Both the position numbers and the translations under genes were made by a program. Positions 63,440-64,000 of a DNA stretch of 64,000 bases are shown piece after piece. The number at the start of each line of letters is the position of its first letter. Within the stretch, counting starts at the first letter, position 1. Origin of the DNA: CAIKZZ01 sp036742455 (lineage in GTDB: Bacteria > Pseudomonadota > Gammaproteobacteria > Steroidobacterales > Steroidobacteraceae). The DNA lies in contig DAINQU010000005.1 in the NCBI GenBank assembly GCA_036742455.1, forward strand, positions 1 to 64,000. The letters run 5' to 3'. The notes under the pieces are model-generated. The model saw nothing but the letters and a program-made list of their open reading frames with translations, did not search any database and was not told where the DNA came from.

Positions 63440-64000
63440 TTACCTCTGGGATCGACGCTGCGACTCTACCGATGCAGCGGCCATCGCGTCACGGGAAATG
63501 ATCTGACCTTGGCCCTGACGAATCGCCAGCACATGCTGAATCTCTGGAACCAAATCGGTCGGATGATGCGCGGCGACGATGAGTTGAATGCCGGATTGAG
63601 CGCATCCCGACAAGAAGCCCTTCACCTTCGCTCGATAAGGCGCATCCAGCCCAGTGAGCGGCTCATCCAACAGCAGCGCCTCCGGCTTGAGCACCATCGC
63701 CCGGGCGAATAGCGCGAGACGCCTCTGCCCATACGACAGGCGCCGAACGGACGTATCGGTCGGGCCGCTAAAGCCAACCAACGCAAGCGCATCGCGTGCG
63801 CGGCGGCGTTCGGCGGGGTTCGAGCGCGAGAGCAAGCCAAAACTCAGTCGTTCGCCGCTGACGACGAAATCCTCGGTCGATACGTCCTCGAAGTACTCCA
63901 TCTGCAATTCAGGCGAGACAAATCCGATCCGTCGGCGCCATTCTTCCATGTGAAGCCCGAGTTCATGGCCGCGACGTACAACGCGGCCGACGGCCGCGAA
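63440..64000 (-). CDS. ABC transporter ATP-binding protein, truncated by window edge
   Basis: The C-terminal 187 residues of an ATPase; the frame stays open past the right edge (upstream residues GRVVRRGHELGLHMEE). Visible: Q-loop IGFVSPELQ, signature LSYGQRR, Walker B ALLLDEPLTGLD, H-loop AAHHPTD. The IGFVSPELQ and following VVSG segment resemble ModF-type twin ATPases linked to molybdate, but assignment is weak. Walker A is outside the window. Confidence 0.85.
   Translation of the reverse strand, partial: FAAVGRVVRRGHELGLHMEEWRRRIGFVSPELQMEYFEDVSTEDFVVSGERLSFGLLSRSNPAERRRARDALALVGFSGPTDTSVRRLSYGQRRLALFARAMVLKPEALLLDEPLTGLDAPYRAKVKGFLSGCAQSGIQLIVAAHHPTDLVPEIQHVLAIRQGQGQIISRDAMAAASVESQRRSQR

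Overview
The window is GC-rich, densely coded chromosomal DNA of a gammaproteobacterium. The evidence is conserved gene order: der-bamB-yfgM-hisS-rodZ-pilF-rlmN-ndk, suhB divergent from trmJ, queA-tgt-yajC-secD-secF, xerD beside dsbC, guaB-guaA divergent from xseA, and csrA. A 1,600-residue NAD-dependent glutamate dehydrogenase, fdxA and a desulfurase/IscU-like/IscA set suggest the Xanthomonadales/Nevskiales side of the class; this placement is inference, because there is no rRNA in the window. Coding starts were adjusted to ribosome binding sites and family N-termini, so several use GTG or TTG.

Region by region: 1-6.9 kb is accessory. It holds a minus-strand TonB-dependent receptor operon with a DUF2946-like small protein, a Tat-exported DapA/NanA-fold protein lacking most catalytic residues, a TetR regulator divergent from a secreted YHYH-domain protein, and a glyoxalase-fold protein. 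6.9-10.35 kb is a small toxin-antitoxin island: VapBC, then a second, diverged copy of the guaA 3' end, then an AbiEi/AbiEii pair, ending exactly at the real guaA stop codon. This looks like the scar of elements that integrate at guaA. Both toxin-antitoxin pairs have clear inverted-repeat operators.

10.35-38.2 kb is core housekeeping, mostly on the minus strand: guaBA, xseA, a two-component system, der-bamB-yfgM-hisS-rodZ-pilF-rlmN-ndk, a compact Fe-S cluster assembly set (IscA, IscU-like protein, cysteine desulfurase) with trmJ, suhB, an amino-acid permease, TerC-kup, secF-secD-yajC and tgt-queA. 38.3-42.5 kb has tRNA-Leu(CAA) followed closely by a Nudix gene and fdxA, then dsbC-xerD, a PlsC-type acyltransferase and an extended csrA with a striking inverted repeat over its promoter.

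42.5-64 kb is metabolic: thiolase and an SDR (fatty acid/acetoacetyl-CoA chemistry), a paired active/inactive M16 peptidase operon, ETF-ubiquinone oxidoreductase, enoyl-CoA hydratase, GST-agmatinase, zapE, the large GDH, gpmA, a 2Fe-2S ferredoxin, a PnuC-family transporter with a small-molecule kinase (probable vitamin salvage pair), PhzF-like isomerase, a dicarboxylate symporter and the C-terminal part of an ABC ATPase cut by the right edge. No CRISPR array, rRNA or intact insertion sequence was seen.
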